44,368 nt of DNA from Kribbella turkmenica (GCF_004348725.1 NZ_SMKR01000045.1:1-44368), one strand, 5' to 3'; shown: positions 17,405 through 27,890, numbered from the stretch's first letter. The notes: generated from the sequence alone by a model not told the origin. Numbers and translations are program-made.

Positions 17405-17791
17405 TCACGTCGGGAACGCCTGCAGGTCCGGCTCGACCCACCCTCGTCGGGCGGCCGGGGAGGCCAATGTGCGCGAGTGGTAGAACCGCGTCAGCAGCCG
17501 CTTGTCCGTCAACCCGGGATTGCGCCGCAGCAAGTCGTCGAAGCTGTCGTCCGGCGCCTCGGCCATGTGGTACGCGGTCAGCTCCACCCACGCCCGGCTC
17601 ACCGTCGCGTTGTACTTCTGCGGCGCCCCGGCATACCGCGCCGTCCGCTGGATCCCCGCACTGATCAACTCGACCGCCCCGGCCGCCCCGCACCGCCGTA
17701 CGGCGAGCCACGTCAGCCGCACGTGCTCCCGATGCCCGAACCGCTCCGCGGTCGCCATCACTTCACTCATCAACTCGTCGAACGTACTCAT
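17405..17791 (-). CDS. Conserved protein of the HREH type, unknown function
   Basis: The protein is 128 aa from the ATG at 17791. It contains FGHREHVRLTWLAV (about 18-31), KYNATVSRAWVELTAYH (about 59-75), SFDDLLRRNPGL and a C-terminal WVEPDLQAFP. I recall this spaced H-x-E-H, K-Y-x-x-T and PDL pattern from small uncharacterised bacterial proteins; the paired histidines could bind metal, which is a guess. Its start overlaps the MarR stop (ATGA, 17788-17791), so the two are translated together. The product may be linked to the process the regulator controls. Confidence 0.75.
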   Translation of the reverse strand: MSTFDELMSEVMATAERFGHREHVRLTWLAVRRCGAAGAVELISAGIQRTARYAGAPQKYNATVSRAWVELTAYHMAEAPDDSFDDLLRRNPGLTDKRLLTRFYHSRTLASPAARRGWVEPDLQAFPT

Positions 17792-18198
17792 ACCGCCCCC
17801 AGCGCCGTCAGCACCCGTCGTGCCTGCTTCACCGAGCTCGCCGGAACCCCGGCCAGTGCCCGCTTCTCCACCTCCGCGAAGGCCCGCTGCACCCGGCCGG
17901 CGCCCTGCACACCGAGCGCGGTCAGCGAGATCTGCACCGCTCGCCGATCACCCGGCCGCGGCGCCCGCGTGATGTGCCCCTTCCGCTCCAGCCGATCCAG
18001 TACGCCGGTCAGCGTCGTCGGCCGTACTCCGGCCGCGACCCCCAGCTCGGACACCGTCCGCTCGCGATCGTCGGCCAGGTTCGCCAGCACGTTCAGTTCG
18101 GAAGCTGTCAGCCCGAGATCGGCCAGCTCTGTCTCCAGCACCTGCAACGTCACGTGTGTGGCCCGCTGCAGGATTACCAGCAACAACTCATTTTCCAC
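17788..18198 (-). CDS. MarR-family transcriptional regulator
   Basis: The protein is 136 aa from a GTG at 18198. It is a typical MarR winged helix: LTASELNVLANLADDRERTVSELGVAAGVRPTT forms helices 2-4, then VLDRLERKGHITRAPRPGDRRAVQISLT is the wing with the conserved D-R-R. There is no Shine-Dalgarno. On the minus strand GATAAT (18207-18212) lies 8 nt before the GTG, so transcription may start at the start codon. Inverted GGATCC half-sites (18198-18220) overlap that promoter and suit autorepression. It is coupled to the downstream HREH-family gene. The ligand is unknown. Confidence 0.88.
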   Translation of the reverse strand: MENELLLVILQRATHVTLQVLETELADLGLTASELNVLANLADDRERTVSELGVAAGVRPTTLTGVLDRLERKGHITRAPRPGDRRAVQISLTALGVQGAGRVQRAFAEVEKRALAGVPASSVKQARRVLTALGAV

Positions 18199-18220
18199 GG
18201 ATCCAGATTATCCGGATCCG
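18198..18220 (-). promoter_or_regulatory. Candidate MarR promoter and autoregulatory site
   Basis: CGGATCC (18198-18204) and GGATCCG (18214-18220) form an inverted repeat with a 9-nt spacer. The spacer contains the minus-strand -10-like GATAAT (18207-18212). MarR proteins usually repress their own gene by covering the promoter, so the placement is suggestive. Confidence 0.4.
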
Positions 18221-18226
18221 TAATAT

Positions 18227-18994
18227 TCAGCCAGTGACTTCCGGGCGCAGCGCGGCGAGGAGGGCGTCGGCGTGGTGGCGGTAGCCGAGGTTGTTGGGGT
18301 GGAAGCTGTCGGGGGCGAGCAGGCCGCGCCACGGCGGGCGGGCGTGCCGGGAGACGTGGGCGACCGGCAGACCACGGTCGGTCGCCCAGGTGTGGATGAG
18401 TCGGTTGATCCCGGTGACGTACGGGCTGCACACGCCGCCGACCCGCCAGAACCGGTCCGGAACGGTCAGGTCCATCACCACCGACGCCGACGGCAGATGG
18501 TCGATCACCGCGCGCAGTTGTGTCCGGAAACGCTTCGGCGGCGTGGCGAGGATGTCGTTGTTGCCGATCCCGCAGGTGACCAGGTCGGCACCGAGCCCGT
18601 CGACCAGCGGAAGCTGGTCCGCCAGCACGTGCCGGGTCTGCGCCCCGGACCGGGACAGGTTGACCACGCGCCACGGACGACCGGTCCGGCGCCGCAAGGC
18701 GTTCAGCACCTGGCCGACGTACCCGTGCAGCGGAGACGACGCGCCGAGCCCCTGCGCCGTCGAGTCACCGAGGACGACCCACAGCGGGCCGTCGGCCGCG
18801 ATCGCCGCCGCGTTCTGCCGAGTCCAGAAATCCGCGTAGGTCCGGGCCTGGATGTCGACGTACGCGACTCCGTCGAGCCAGCGCTGCAGTGGACGCGAGC
18901 TGGCTCGTTCAGCCTCCCCGAGGCGCATCACCGCCCGGTGCAGCGCGCCGATCGGCGTCGTCCGTTCGCGGGCCTCGCGGCGGAGTAAGAACAT
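18227..18994 (-). CDS. SGNH/GDSL-type hydrolase
   Basis: The protein is 255 aa from the ATG at 18994, with GGGGGG 4-9 nt upstream. Earlier in-frame codons would add a Cys-rich stretch with no family match. The SGNH blocks are all present: block I LGDSTAQGLG with nucleophile Ser78, a Gly in block II (NLSRSGA), GIGNNDI with the oxyanion Asn in block III, and DSFHPNNLGY with Asp229 and His232 in block V. It should hydrolyse esters (lipid, acyl-sugar or acetyl groups). It has no signal peptide and no membrane helix, so it is probably cytoplasmic. It starts divergent to nothing and lies between glgX and the MarR operon; the context does not reveal a substrate. Confidence 0.87.
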   Translation of the reverse strand: MFLLRREARERTTPIGALHRAVMRLGEAERASSRPLQRWLDGVAYVDIQARTYADFWTRQNAAAIAADGPLWVVLGDSTAQGLGASSPLHGYVGQVLNALRRRTGRPWRVVNLSRSGAQTRHVLADQLPLVDGLGADLVTCGIGNNDILATPPKRFRTQLRAVIDHLPSASVVMDLTVPDRFWRVGGVCSPYVTGINRLIHTWATDRGLPVAHVSRHARPPWRGLLAPDSFHPNNLGYRHHADALLAALRPEVTG

Positions 18995-19055
18995 CGGTCC
19001 CCCCACACGTGAACAGCAGGTGACCGACGAATGTACTGGAGGAAGGTTAACGACC

Positions 19056-21191
<2,136 letters not shown>

Positions 21192-21206
21192 GTTCGTGAG
21201 ACGGTG

Positions 21207-21238
21207 CTTGCGAACGCCTGTGCGCAATGATACGCAAG
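21207..21238. promoter_or_regulatory. Cluster of CTTGCG/CGCAA half-sites upstream of glgX
   Basis: CTTGCG (21207-21212), GCGCAA (21222-21227) and CGCAAG (21233-21238) fall within 32 nt of the 96-nt divergent spacer. They combine as inverted pairs with 10- or 20-nt spacing. They share the TTGC/GCAA core of the glgE-glgP palindrome but not its spacing. A minus-strand TATCAT in the same stretch could be the glgX -10. A sugar-repressor site is possible. Confidence 0.3.
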
Positions 21239-21287
21239 GATCGTTACTAATTTACCGGACTCCACCGAGCGCCGAGTAGGGGATCAC

Positions 21288-22310
21288 ATGTCGCAAGAGC
21301 TGGCCGGTCTGACTGTTGGTCTGATCGGCGCGGGCAACATCGCACACCTGCATGTCGGCGCCTGGAAGGCGCTCGGCGCGCGGGTCGTGGTGCACTCGGT
21401 CGAGGGTGCCGGGGAGCTGGCGGACCACTACGGGCTGGAGGTGTCGGCCTCTCTCGACACCTGCCTCGCCGACGCGGAGTTCGTCGACGTGGTGACGCCG
21501 TCGGTCACCCACAAGGAGGTCACGCTGGCCGCGATCAAGGCCGGCCGGAACGTGATCTGCGAGAAGCCGCTGACGCTGACGGCGGCCGACTCGCACGAGG
21601 TGATCGCGGCGGCCGACGCCGCCGGCGTGCGGGTCTACCCGGCTCACGTGGTGCGCTACTTCCCGGCGTACGTCGCCGCTCGGCAAGCGGTCCGGGACGG
21701 CCGCATCGGCGACGTCGCGGTGGCGCGGTTCTTCCGGCAGGCGTCGTCACCGGCCGGCGGCGGCTGGTACCGCGACGTCGCCCGCTCCGGCGGCGTGATC
21801 ATGGACCTGATGGTGCACGACCTCGACCAGGCCCGCTGGCTGTGCGGTGACGTCCGTACCGTGTACGCCGTCCAGAACCCGCCGACCGTGGAGGGGCAGA
21901 GCCCGGTCAATGTGGCCGCCCACGTCACGCTGACCCACGAGTCCGGCGCGATCAGCCACTGCCGGGCGACCTGGGCGGCGGCGGGGACGACGTTCCAGTC
22001 CGGGTTCGACGTCGCCGGCTCGGCGGGTGTGCTGAAGTACGCGTCCGCCGCCGACTCCGGCTACGCCGAGGAGTTGCAGGACGGCGCGCCGGCCGGCGAC
22101 CTGCTGATCCCGGCCAACACGCTCGGCGAGAGCCCGTACCTCACGCAGTTGCGCGAGTTCGCGGTGGCGTTGCGCGGCGGCCCCGAGCCGAGGGTCCAGG
22201 CCGCGGACGGTGCGGCCGCGGTCGACCTGGCCGAGGCGGCCCGCGCCTCGATGGAGACCGGCCGAGTGATCGACATGAAGGACTTCGACCCGACGGGAGC
22301 CGCGGCATGA
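21288..22310 (+). CDS. Gfo/Idh/MocA-family oxidoreductase (first of a pair)
   Basis: The protein is 340 aa from the ATG at 21288, with TAGGGG about 5 nt upstream. It has an N-terminal Rossmann domain with VGLIGAGNIAHLHVGAW (dinucleotide binding). The family signature CEKPLTL at about residue 86 carries the conserved Lys near the nicotinamide. The C-terminal alpha/beta domain contains GGVIMDLMVHDLDQARWL, with the catalytic-region Asp and His. It should oxidise or reduce a sugar, inositol or similar polyol with NAD(P). It overlaps the next gene, a paralogue, by 4 nt (ATGA). The substrate is not evident, and no transporter or sugar kinase is adjacent. Confidence 0.9.
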   Translation: MSQELAGLTVGLIGAGNIAHLHVGAWKALGARVVVHSVEGAGELADHYGLEVSASLDTCLADAEFVDVVTPSVTHKEVTLAAIKAGRNVICEKPLTLTAADSHEVIAAADAAGVRVYPAHVVRYFPAYVAARQAVRDGRIGDVAVARFFRQASSPAGGGWYRDVARSGGVIMDLMVHDLDQARWLCGDVRTVYAVQNPPTVEGQSPVNVAAHVTLTHESGAISHCRATWAAAGTTFQSGFDVAGSAGVLKYASAADSGYAEELQDGAPAGDLLIPANTLGESPYLTQLREFAVALRGGPEPRVQAADGAAAVDLAEAARASMETGRVIDMKDFDPTGAAA

Positions 22311-23350
22311 GCCTGAAGATCGCACTCGCTTCGTTCGCGCACACGCACGCGGCGTCGTACGCCTCACTGCTCGGTGGCATGCCGGACGCCGAGGTGCTGT
22401 CCGCCGATCCCGACGGCGCGTCCGCGCCGGACGCCGGTCCGCGCGGAGCCGACTTCGCCGCCCAGCTGGGCATCCCGTACGTCGACTCGTACGACGAACT
22501 GTTCGCCTGGGGGCCGGACGCGGTCGTGGTGACGAGCGAGAACGCTCTGCACCGCGAGCTGGTCGAGCGAGCCGCGGCGGCCGGTGCGCACGTGCTCTGC
22601 GAGAAGCCACTGGCCACCGAGGTCGCCGACGGCGAGGCCATGATCGCCGCCTGCGAGGCCGCCGGCGCGATCCTGATGGTTGCCTACCCGGTGCGCTTCT
22701 CGCCGCCGTACCTGCGGCTGCGGGCCTCGGTGGAAGCCGGTCTGCTCGGTGACGTCTTCGCCGTACTGGGCACGAACAACGGGAAGATCCCGTATGCCGC
22801 CCGGCAGTGGTTCACCGACGCCAAGCTGGCCGGTGGGGGAGCGCTTGTCGACCACACCGTGCACTGCGCCGACCTCATCGACGGCCTGACCGGCGGTGCC
22901 TCGCCCAAGCGGGTGTACGCCGCGGCGAACCGCGTGCTGCACCAGGACAAAGGCGTCGACGTCGAGACCGGCGGCCTGGTGACGATCAACTACGACAACG
23001 GGCTGCTGGCAACCATCGACTGCTCGTGGAGCGTGCCGGACAACGGTCCGACCTGGGGTGGCGTGTACCTGCAGGTGACCGGGACCAATGGGTCGGTGGA
23101 GATCGAGCCGTTCCTGCCGCACGTCAGCGGGACCGACCCGTCCGGGGAGGCGTACCTGCCGATCCACGACAACTTCGACGTGTCGATGCTCGCGACCTTC
23201 CTGGGCGCGGTGCGCGAGTCCGGTCGGGCGAACGCCGGGACGACGCCGGCCGTCGTACCGCAGCCGGACGGCGCGGTCGGGCTGCGCACGCTGCGAATCG
23301 TCGACGCCGCGCGGCGCTCGGCGCTCTCGGGGCAGCCGGTCGACCTCTAG
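22307..23350 (+). CDS. Gfo/Idh/MocA-family oxidoreductase (second of a pair)
   Basis: The protein is 347 aa; its ATG at 22307 overlaps the previous stop. Its Rossmann N-terminus lacks the usual G-x-G-x-x-G loop and reads KIALASFAHTHAASYASLLG, so dinucleotide binding may be altered. The CEKPLAT signature with the conserved Lys is intact (about residue 101). GGGALVDHTVHCADLIDGL supplies the catalytic-region Asp/His of the C-terminal domain. It may act on the product of the first enzyme, or the two may form a heteromer; both ideas are inference from the overlap. The modified glycine loop is a feature of one subgroup of this superfamily. Confidence 0.88.
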   Translation: MSLKIALASFAHTHAASYASLLGGMPDAEVLSADPDGASAPDAGPRGADFAAQLGIPYVDSYDELFAWGPDAVVVTSENALHRELVERAAAAGAHVLCEKPLATEVADGEAMIAACEAAGAILMVAYPVRFSPPYLRLRASVEAGLLGDVFAVLGTNNGKIPYAARQWFTDAKLAGGGALVDHTVHCADLIDGLTGGASPKRVYAAANRVLHQDKGVDVETGGLVTINYDNGLLATIDCSWSVPDNGPTWGGVYLQVTGTNGSVEIEPFLPHVSGTDPSGEAYLPIHDNFDVSMLATFLGAVRESGRANAGTTPAVVPQPDGAVGLRTLRIVDAARRSALSGQPVDL

Positions 23351-23452
23351 CCTCCCCGCGGTACCAGTGTTCGTGCTCGTCCGGTACGGTTCCGGGGATG
23401 TGACCCACGGGTAAGTCAGTGGTGGCTGCCTGGAACCGTAAGGAGCGAGGCG

Positions 23453-24232
23453 ATGGGCGAGTTCGTCAACCTCACCGTGAGCGACGGTGTCGGAACGATC
23501 CGGCTGGACCGGCCGAAGATGAACGCGCTGAACGTCCAGGTCCAGGAGGAGATCCGGGCCGCCGCGCTCGAGGCGACCGCGAACGACGACGTCCGCGCGG
23601 TGGTGATCTACGGCGGCGAGAAGGTGTTCGCGGCCGGTGCGGACATCAAGGAGATGGCCGACATGTCGTACGCCGACATGGTCCGGCGCTCCGGTCCGTT
23701 GCAGTCCTCGCTGTCCGCGGTCGCCGCGATCCCGAAGCCGACGGTCGCGGCGATCACCGGGTACGCCCTGGGCGGCGGCTGCGAGCTGGCGCTGTGCGCC
23801 GACTACCGGATCGCCGCCGAGGACGCGAAGCTCGGCCAGCCGGAGATCCTGCTCGGCATCATCCCCGGGGCCGGCGGGACGCAGCGGCTGTCCCGGCTGA
23901 TCGGCCCGTCCAAGGCCAAGGACCTGATCTACACCGGCCGGTTCGTGGACGCCGCCGAGTCGCTGTCGATCGGCCTGGTCGACAAGGTCGTGCCGGCCGC
24001 CGAGGTGTACGACGCGGCCGTCGCCTGGGCGTCGCAGTTCTCCCGGGGTGCCGCGCTCGCGCTGCGGGCCGCCAAGGAGGCGATCGACTCCGGCCTCGGC
24101 GTCGACCTGCACACCGGGCTGGAGATCGAGCGGCAGCAGTTCGCCGCGCTGTTCGCCACCGAGGACCGCTCGACCGGAATGAAGTCCTTCGTCGAGAGCG
24201 GCCCGGGCAAGGCCGAGTTCAAGGGAATCTGA
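23453..24232 (+). CDS. Enoyl-CoA hydratase/isomerase family protein (EchA17-like)
   Basis: The protein is 259 aa; the ATG at 23453 follows AAGGAG 8 nt upstream. It shows the crotonase fold: the oxyanion-hole segments FAAGADIKEM and GYALGGGCELAL, then GQPEILLGIIPGAGGTQRL with Glu131 at the first catalytic acid position. The second acid position (Glu164 in rat mitochondrial hydratase) is Asp157 here, a substitution seen in other bacterial hydratases. It should hydrate trans-2-enoyl-CoA in fatty-acid oxidation. It is followed after one nucleotide by a methyltransferase gene, matching the order echA17 (Rv3039c)-Rv3038c, and lies near etfBA, which would accept electrons from acyl-CoA dehydrogenases. 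Confidence 0.92.
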   Translation: MGEFVNLTVSDGVGTIRLDRPKMNALNVQVQEEIRAAALEATANDDVRAVVIYGGEKVFAAGADIKEMADMSYADMVRRSGPLQSSLSAVAAIPKPTVAAITGYALGGGCELALCADYRIAAEDAKLGQPEILLGIIPGAGGTQRLSRLIGPSKAKDLIYTGRFVDAAESLSIGLVDKVVPAAEVYDAAVAWASQFSRGAALALRAAKEAIDSGLGVDLHTGLEIERQQFAALFATEDRSTGMKSFVESGPGKAEFKGI

Positions 24233-24233
24233 G

Positions 24234-25232
24234 TTGACCCCATCTCCTGACAAGTCCGTCGCTGAGAAACCGGCCGCCACCGCCGAAGAGGTCGAGGCGG
24301 CCTGGAACGACAACAAGCTCGCCCAGGTCCTGTACCACGACTGGGAGGCGTCGACGTACGACGAGAAGTGGTCGATCTCGTACGACGAACGCTGTGTCAC
24401 CTACGCCCGGGACCGCTTCGTCGCGATCGCCGGGCCGGACGGCTGGCCGTACGGCAAGACCCTCGAGATCGGCGCCGGCACCGGTTTCTTCACGCTGAAC
24501 CTCAAGCTGGCCGGCGTCCTCGACGAGGCCCACGTCACCGACCTCTCGCCGGGCATGGTCGAGGCGGCGCAGCGGAACGCGAAGACCCTCGGGTTCGCGA
24601 TCGAGGGCCGGGTCGCCGACGCGGAGAAACTGCCGTACGACGACGACACCTTCGACCTCGTCATCGGGCACGCGGTCATCCACCACATCCCCGACGTCGA
24701 GCTCGCCTTCCGCGAGATGCTGCGGGTCCTCAAGCCGGGCGGCCGCTTCGTCATCTGCGGCGAACCCACCCGGTACGGCGACTTCGTGGCCCGGCGGCTG
24801 TCCCGTTTCACCTGGTGGGCGACGACCAACGTGACCAAGCTGCCCGCGCTGACCGAGTGGCGCCGGCCGCAGGCGGAGCTGGACGAGTCCTCCCGGGCCG
24901 CGGCGCTGGAGGCGGTCGTCGACCTGCACACGTTCGACCCGGACACGCTGGCGCGGACGGCGTCGCGGGCGGGTGCGGCCGACGTCCGAACCGTCACCGA
25001 GGAACTGCTGGCCGCCTGGGTCGGGTGGCCGATCCGGACGTTCGAGGCCGCCGTACCGGAGCACAAGCTCGGGTTCGGGTGGCGGATGTTCGCGTACAAG
25101 TCGTGGCTGCAGCTGTCGAAGGTGGACAAGGTGCTGTCGGCGGTGGTGCCGGACGAGCTGTACTACAACGTCTCGATCACCGGGGTCTCCCCGACCGGGG
25201 CGGCGGGGCGGGGAAGGCTTTCAGAGCAGTAG
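24234..25232 (+). CDS. Class I SAM-dependent methyltransferase (Rv3037c/Rv3038c-like)
   Basis: The protein is 332 aa from a TTG at 24234, one nucleotide after the hydratase stop, with AAGGGA 7 nt upstream. No ATG or GTG suits the conserved N-terminus (AWNDNKLAQVLYHDWEAS at about 23-40). Motif I is LEIGAGTGFF (77-86), then VTDLSPGMV, VADAEKLPYDDDTFDLVIGH and RVLKPGGRFV. A C-terminal extension of about 120 residues, including WRRPQAELDESSRAAALEAV, is conserved in mycobacterial homologues of the methylglucose-lipopolysaccharide region as I recall them. The acceptor is unproven: a methylated polysaccharide, a lipid or a small molecule. It is transcribed with the hydratase upstream and the acyltransferase 9 nt downstream. 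Confidence 0.85.
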   Translation: MTPSPDKSVAEKPAATAEEVEAAWNDNKLAQVLYHDWEASTYDEKWSISYDERCVTYARDRFVAIAGPDGWPYGKTLEIGAGTGFFTLNLKLAGVLDEAHVTDLSPGMVEAAQRNAKTLGFAIEGRVADAEKLPYDDDTFDLVIGHAVIHHIPDVELAFREMLRVLKPGGRFVICGEPTRYGDFVARRLSRFTWWATTNVTKLPALTEWRRPQAELDESSRAAALEAVVDLHTFDPDTLARTASRAGAADVRTVTEELLAAWVGWPIRTFEAAVPEHKLGFGWRMFAYKSWLQLSKVDKVLSAVVPDELYYNVSITGVSPTGAAGRGRLSEQ

Positions 25233-25241
25233 GGTGACTGG

Positions 25242-26102
25242 ATGCGGTTGCTGACCTCGGCGAATCTGCGCTGGGTGGTGCGCCATCGGGCCTGGACGCC
25301 GTACTACCTGAAGCGCTACTGGCGGTTCGCCTGGTTCAAGCTGCGTCATCCCGGCGTCGTCACCGAGGGATTCGTCTTCCTGGGCAAGAAGCTGGAGATC
25401 GTGGCGCGGCCCGGCCACGGCCGGATCATCCTCGGCAAGTGGGTGCACCTCGGTGACGAGACCCGGCTGCGCGCGCACGAGGGCACGCTGCGGATCGGCG
25501 ACAAGGTGGTGTTCGCCCGCGACGTCACGGTGAACTGCTACCTGGACATCGAGATCGGCGCGTCCACGCTGATCGCCGACTGGACCTACATCTGCGACTT
25601 CGACCACAAGACCGAGGACCTCGGGCTGCCGATCAAGGACCAGGGCCTGGTGAAGTCGCCGGTCCGGATCGGCCCGGACTGCTGGCTGGCCACGAAGGTC
25701 ACCGTCACCCGCGGAACCGACATCGGCCGCGGCGTGGTGATCGGCGCGAACAGTGTTGCCCGTGGCAACATTCCTTCGTACGCCGTCGCCGCCGGGGTGC
25801 CGGCCGTCGTGGTCGCCGACCGCACCACCCGGTACGCCGCCGACGCCACCCGCCGGGCCTACCTGGCCGGGCTGGCCGAGGCGAACGACCGGACCGCGGC
25901 CCGCCTCCGCGCCGGTGACCCGCCGGTGGCGCCGAGTACAACCGCCGTACCGGGGGATGCTGACGGTGACGGCGAGGAAGTGACCGGTGACAGAAGTGCG
26001 GACGAAGGGTTCTCAAGTTACTCGCCGGTCGTGCACTATGTCCCACACGTCCGGCCGGAGGACGACCGGTTGACCGTCGGAGAGGAGAAGCAGCGTGGCT
26101 GA
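25242..26102 (+). CDS. Left-handed beta-helix acyltransferase (Rv3034c-like)
   Basis: The protein is 286 aa from the ATG at 25242. The N-terminus WTPYYLKRYWRFAWFKLRHP is followed by hexapeptide-repeat coils (about 50-190), e.g. LRIGDKVVFARDVTVNCYLDIEIGAS, and CDFDHKTEDLGLPIKDQG with the likely catalytic His. VRIGPDCWLATKVTVTRGTDIGRGVVIGANSVARGNIPSYAVAAGVPA is the closing acyltransferase signature. This is the O-acetyltransferase fold; the mycobacterial counterpart Rv3034c is assigned to methylglucose-lipopolysaccharide acylation. A low-complexity acidic tail of about 70 residues is added. It overlaps the next gene by 8 nt, so the tail may reflect lineage-specific extension into it. Confidence 0.85.
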   Translation: MRLLTSANLRWVVRHRAWTPYYLKRYWRFAWFKLRHPGVVTEGFVFLGKKLEIVARPGHGRIILGKWVHLGDETRLRAHEGTLRIGDKVVFARDVTVNCYLDIEIGASTLIADWTYICDFDHKTEDLGLPIKDQGLVKSPVRIGPDCWLATKVTVTRGTDIGRGVVIGANSVARGNIPSYAVAAGVPAVVVADRTTRYAADATRRAYLAGLAEANDRTAARLRAGDPPVAPSTTAVPGDADGDGEEVTGDRSADEGFSSYSPVVHYVPHVRPEDDRLTVGEEKQRG

Positions 26103-27102
26103 GCAGGCCGGGACCGACCCGTCCGTGCGGTCGCTGCTCGATCAGGCGGCGGCGGACGACTCGATCACGCGGGCGAGGACCCGCGCGGTCGACCCGGTTC
26201 CGATCGTGGCGGAACCCGGCGGCGCTACGTTGGAACCAGCGCTCGAAACGGGTGCTGAGCCGCCGGTGGCGGTTCGGGACGTGGGCATCAACCGAAGGCT
26301 CGACCCAGAGGTGCAGGCAGTGGACGGCAGGACAGCGGCACCGGCCCCGCTCGCGGGAGCCCGGCGCAGGCTGTCGCCGCGCCCGGTCCCGGTCAGCCGG
26401 CGCAGGAGACCGCCGGCCCCCGCGACCGTGACGGCGGACGAGGAACCGACCCCGGCTGAGGAGATGGACGACGTGGGTACGCACGACGAGAAGGCGGGCG
26501 GGGACAAGGCGGTGACGCCGCCGGCCGCGAACAACGAGGACGAGGCGGCCGCGCGCGCGGCCACCGCGACGGCGACGGTGTCGAAGCCGTCCCGGCCGAA
26601 GACCGCGGCCGAGATCGTCGCCGAGCAGCGCGCCCGGGAGCAGGCCGCGGCCGAGTCGGCACCGGCGGGCGCCGGCAAGGATCCGGCGGAGACCGCGGTG
26701 ACCAAGCCGGTCAGCCGGGTGCCGGCGGCATCGACGGCCGCTGCCAAGCCGGCTGCCTCCGGCACCAAGGCCACGCCGCCGGGCAAGGGCAAGCAGGCGC
26801 TGACCTCGGTGGGCTCCGGCGTGCGGAAGCTCCGGAACCTGATCGCCTCGCTGGTCTGGCTGGTCGCGGTGCTCGCGGCCGCGGTGCTGGCGCTCGGTGC
26901 GCTGTTCACCGCCCTGGACCAGACGAACCAGAGCAACGAGATCGTGCGCTGGGTGCTGGAGCGCGGGCACGACCTGGTCGGCCCGTTCAAGGACCTGTTC
27001 CGGCTCGAGACCGCGAAGAACACCCTGCTGGTGAACTGGGGGATCGCTGCGCTGGTCTACCTGGTCGCCGGCAAGATCATCGAGCGCTTCGTCCGGCCCT
27101 AG
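26095..27102 (+). CDS. Two-helix membrane protein with long disordered N-terminus
   Basis: The protein is 335 aa from the GTG at 26095, with AGAGGAG upstream inside the acyltransferase gene. Residues 1 to about 235 are low-complexity, Ala/Pro/Thr-rich with charged stretches. The conserved part is the end: a helix at about 245-270 (WLVAVLAAAVLALGALFTAL), an extracytoplasmic loop containing DQTNQSNEIVRWVLERGHD and a final helix (NWGIAALVYLVAGKIIE). Similar C-terminal modules occur across actinobacteria without known function. It is the last gene of the hydratase-methyltransferase-acyltransferase operon and could anchor or scaffold the enzymes; that is speculation. It overlaps the convergent methyltransferase gene by 26 nt. 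Confidence 0.75.
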   Translation: MAEQAGTDPSVRSLLDQAAADDSITRARTRAVDPVPIVAEPGGATLEPALETGAEPPVAVRDVGINRRLDPEVQAVDGRTAAPAPLAGARRRLSPRPVPVSRRRRPPAPATVTADEEPTPAEEMDDVGTHDEKAGGDKAVTPPAANNEDEAAARAATATATVSKPSRPKTAAEIVAEQRAREQAAAESAPAGAGKDPAETAVTKPVSRVPAASTAAAKPAASGTKATPPGKGKQALTSVGSGVRKLRNLIASLVWLVAVLAAAVLALGALFTALDQTNQSNEIVRWVLERGHDLVGPFKDLFRLETAKNTLLVNWGIAALVYLVAGKIIERFVRP

Positions 27103-27817
27103 GTCTCGCCACCAGCAGCAGGTCGAGAGAGTCGTCCAGGTCACCCGGGCGGATCTCGAAGTCGTCGAAGGTTGTGCCCTGCACCAGCTCGCGGAGCCTG
27201 CTGTCCCACTCGTCGTGCCCGGCCGCGAGTTGAGCGTCCACACAGGACCCGTACACCGCTTCCCACGCGACAAGCCGTGGTCCGTGGTGAAGCCCGAGCG
27301 CCTGCGTGATCTCGAAGTGCGGCTCGAGCAGCTCGGCGAACTCGGCGGCTGTCAGCTCCCGCGTGTGGTACCAGTTGCCGCTGGGGAACGTGAGCCGGTT
27401 CGGGGTGCTGAGGACGAGCGTCCCGCCGGGGGTCAGGATCCGCGCGCACTCGCCGACGAACCGCGGCTGCTCCCACAGGTGCTCGATCGTCTGCAGCGAC
27501 GTGATCAGGTCGAAGGCCGCGTCGGCGAACCCGGTCTGGACGAGATTGCCCCGGACCACCCGGACTTGTGGATAGACCCGGCGGACGTGCCGGAGCGTCG
27601 TACCTTCGTAGTCGAGACCGGTCACGGTGTGCGCCCCGGCCAGGCGGAGCAGTTCCGCGCCGTAGCCCTCGCCGCAGCCGGCGTCGAGGACGCGCCCGGT
27701 CGCCGGCAGGTTGGCCGTGATCCAGCGGTAGGCGGCGTCGTGGCGCGCGAACCAGTAGTTCTCGTACCAGATTCCGGGCGCCGTTCGCTCGCCGGTGAGC
27801 GCTAACGTCTCGGTCAC
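27077..27817 (-). CDS. Class I SAM-dependent methyltransferase (Rv3030-like)
   Basis: The protein is 246 aa from the GTG at 27817 (MTETLALTGERT). TAGGCT lies 7 nt before the GTG and there is no Shine-Dalgarno, so a leaderless start is favoured over the GTG 69 nt further out. LTGERT...ENYWFARHDAAYRW precedes motif I VLDAGCGEGYGAELL, VTGLDYEG, LQTIEHLWEQPRFV and LVLSTPNRLTFP. The C-terminal DLDDSLDLLLVA matches the ending I recall for Rv3030, a methyltransferase of the methylglucose-lipopolysaccharide cluster. It lies on the strand opposite its neighbours, as in mycobacteria. The neighbours Rv3031 and Rv3032 that would be expected between it and the acyltransferase are absent. Confidence 0.87.
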   Translation of the reverse strand: MTETLALTGERTAPGIWYENYWFARHDAAYRWITANLPATGRVLDAGCGEGYGAELLRLAGAHTVTGLDYEGTTLRHVRRVYPQVRVVRGNLVQTGFADAAFDLITSLQTIEHLWEQPRFVGECARILTPGGTLVLSTPNRLTFPSGNWYHTRELTAAEFAELLEPHFEITQALGLHHGPRLVAWEAVYGSCVDAQLAAGHDEWDSRLRELVQGTTFDDFEIRPGDLDDSLDLLLVARPRAGRSAR

Positions 27818-27851
27818 GTGGCTCAGCCTAATGCGGGGCTGCGACCGGCAC

Positions 27852-27890
27852 GGCTGTGTCCAGGCCGTCGATCGCGGCCTGGACACAGCC
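27852..27890. repeat. Perfect 15-bp hairpin in a divergent promoter region
   Basis: GGCTGTGTCCAGGCC (27852-27866) and GGCCTGGACACAGCC (27876-27890) are exact complements with a 9-nt loop, GTCGATCGC. It looks like a factor-independent terminator but lies between divergent genes where no coding transcript should end. It may terminate a small RNA, or block read-through. Confidence 0.8.
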
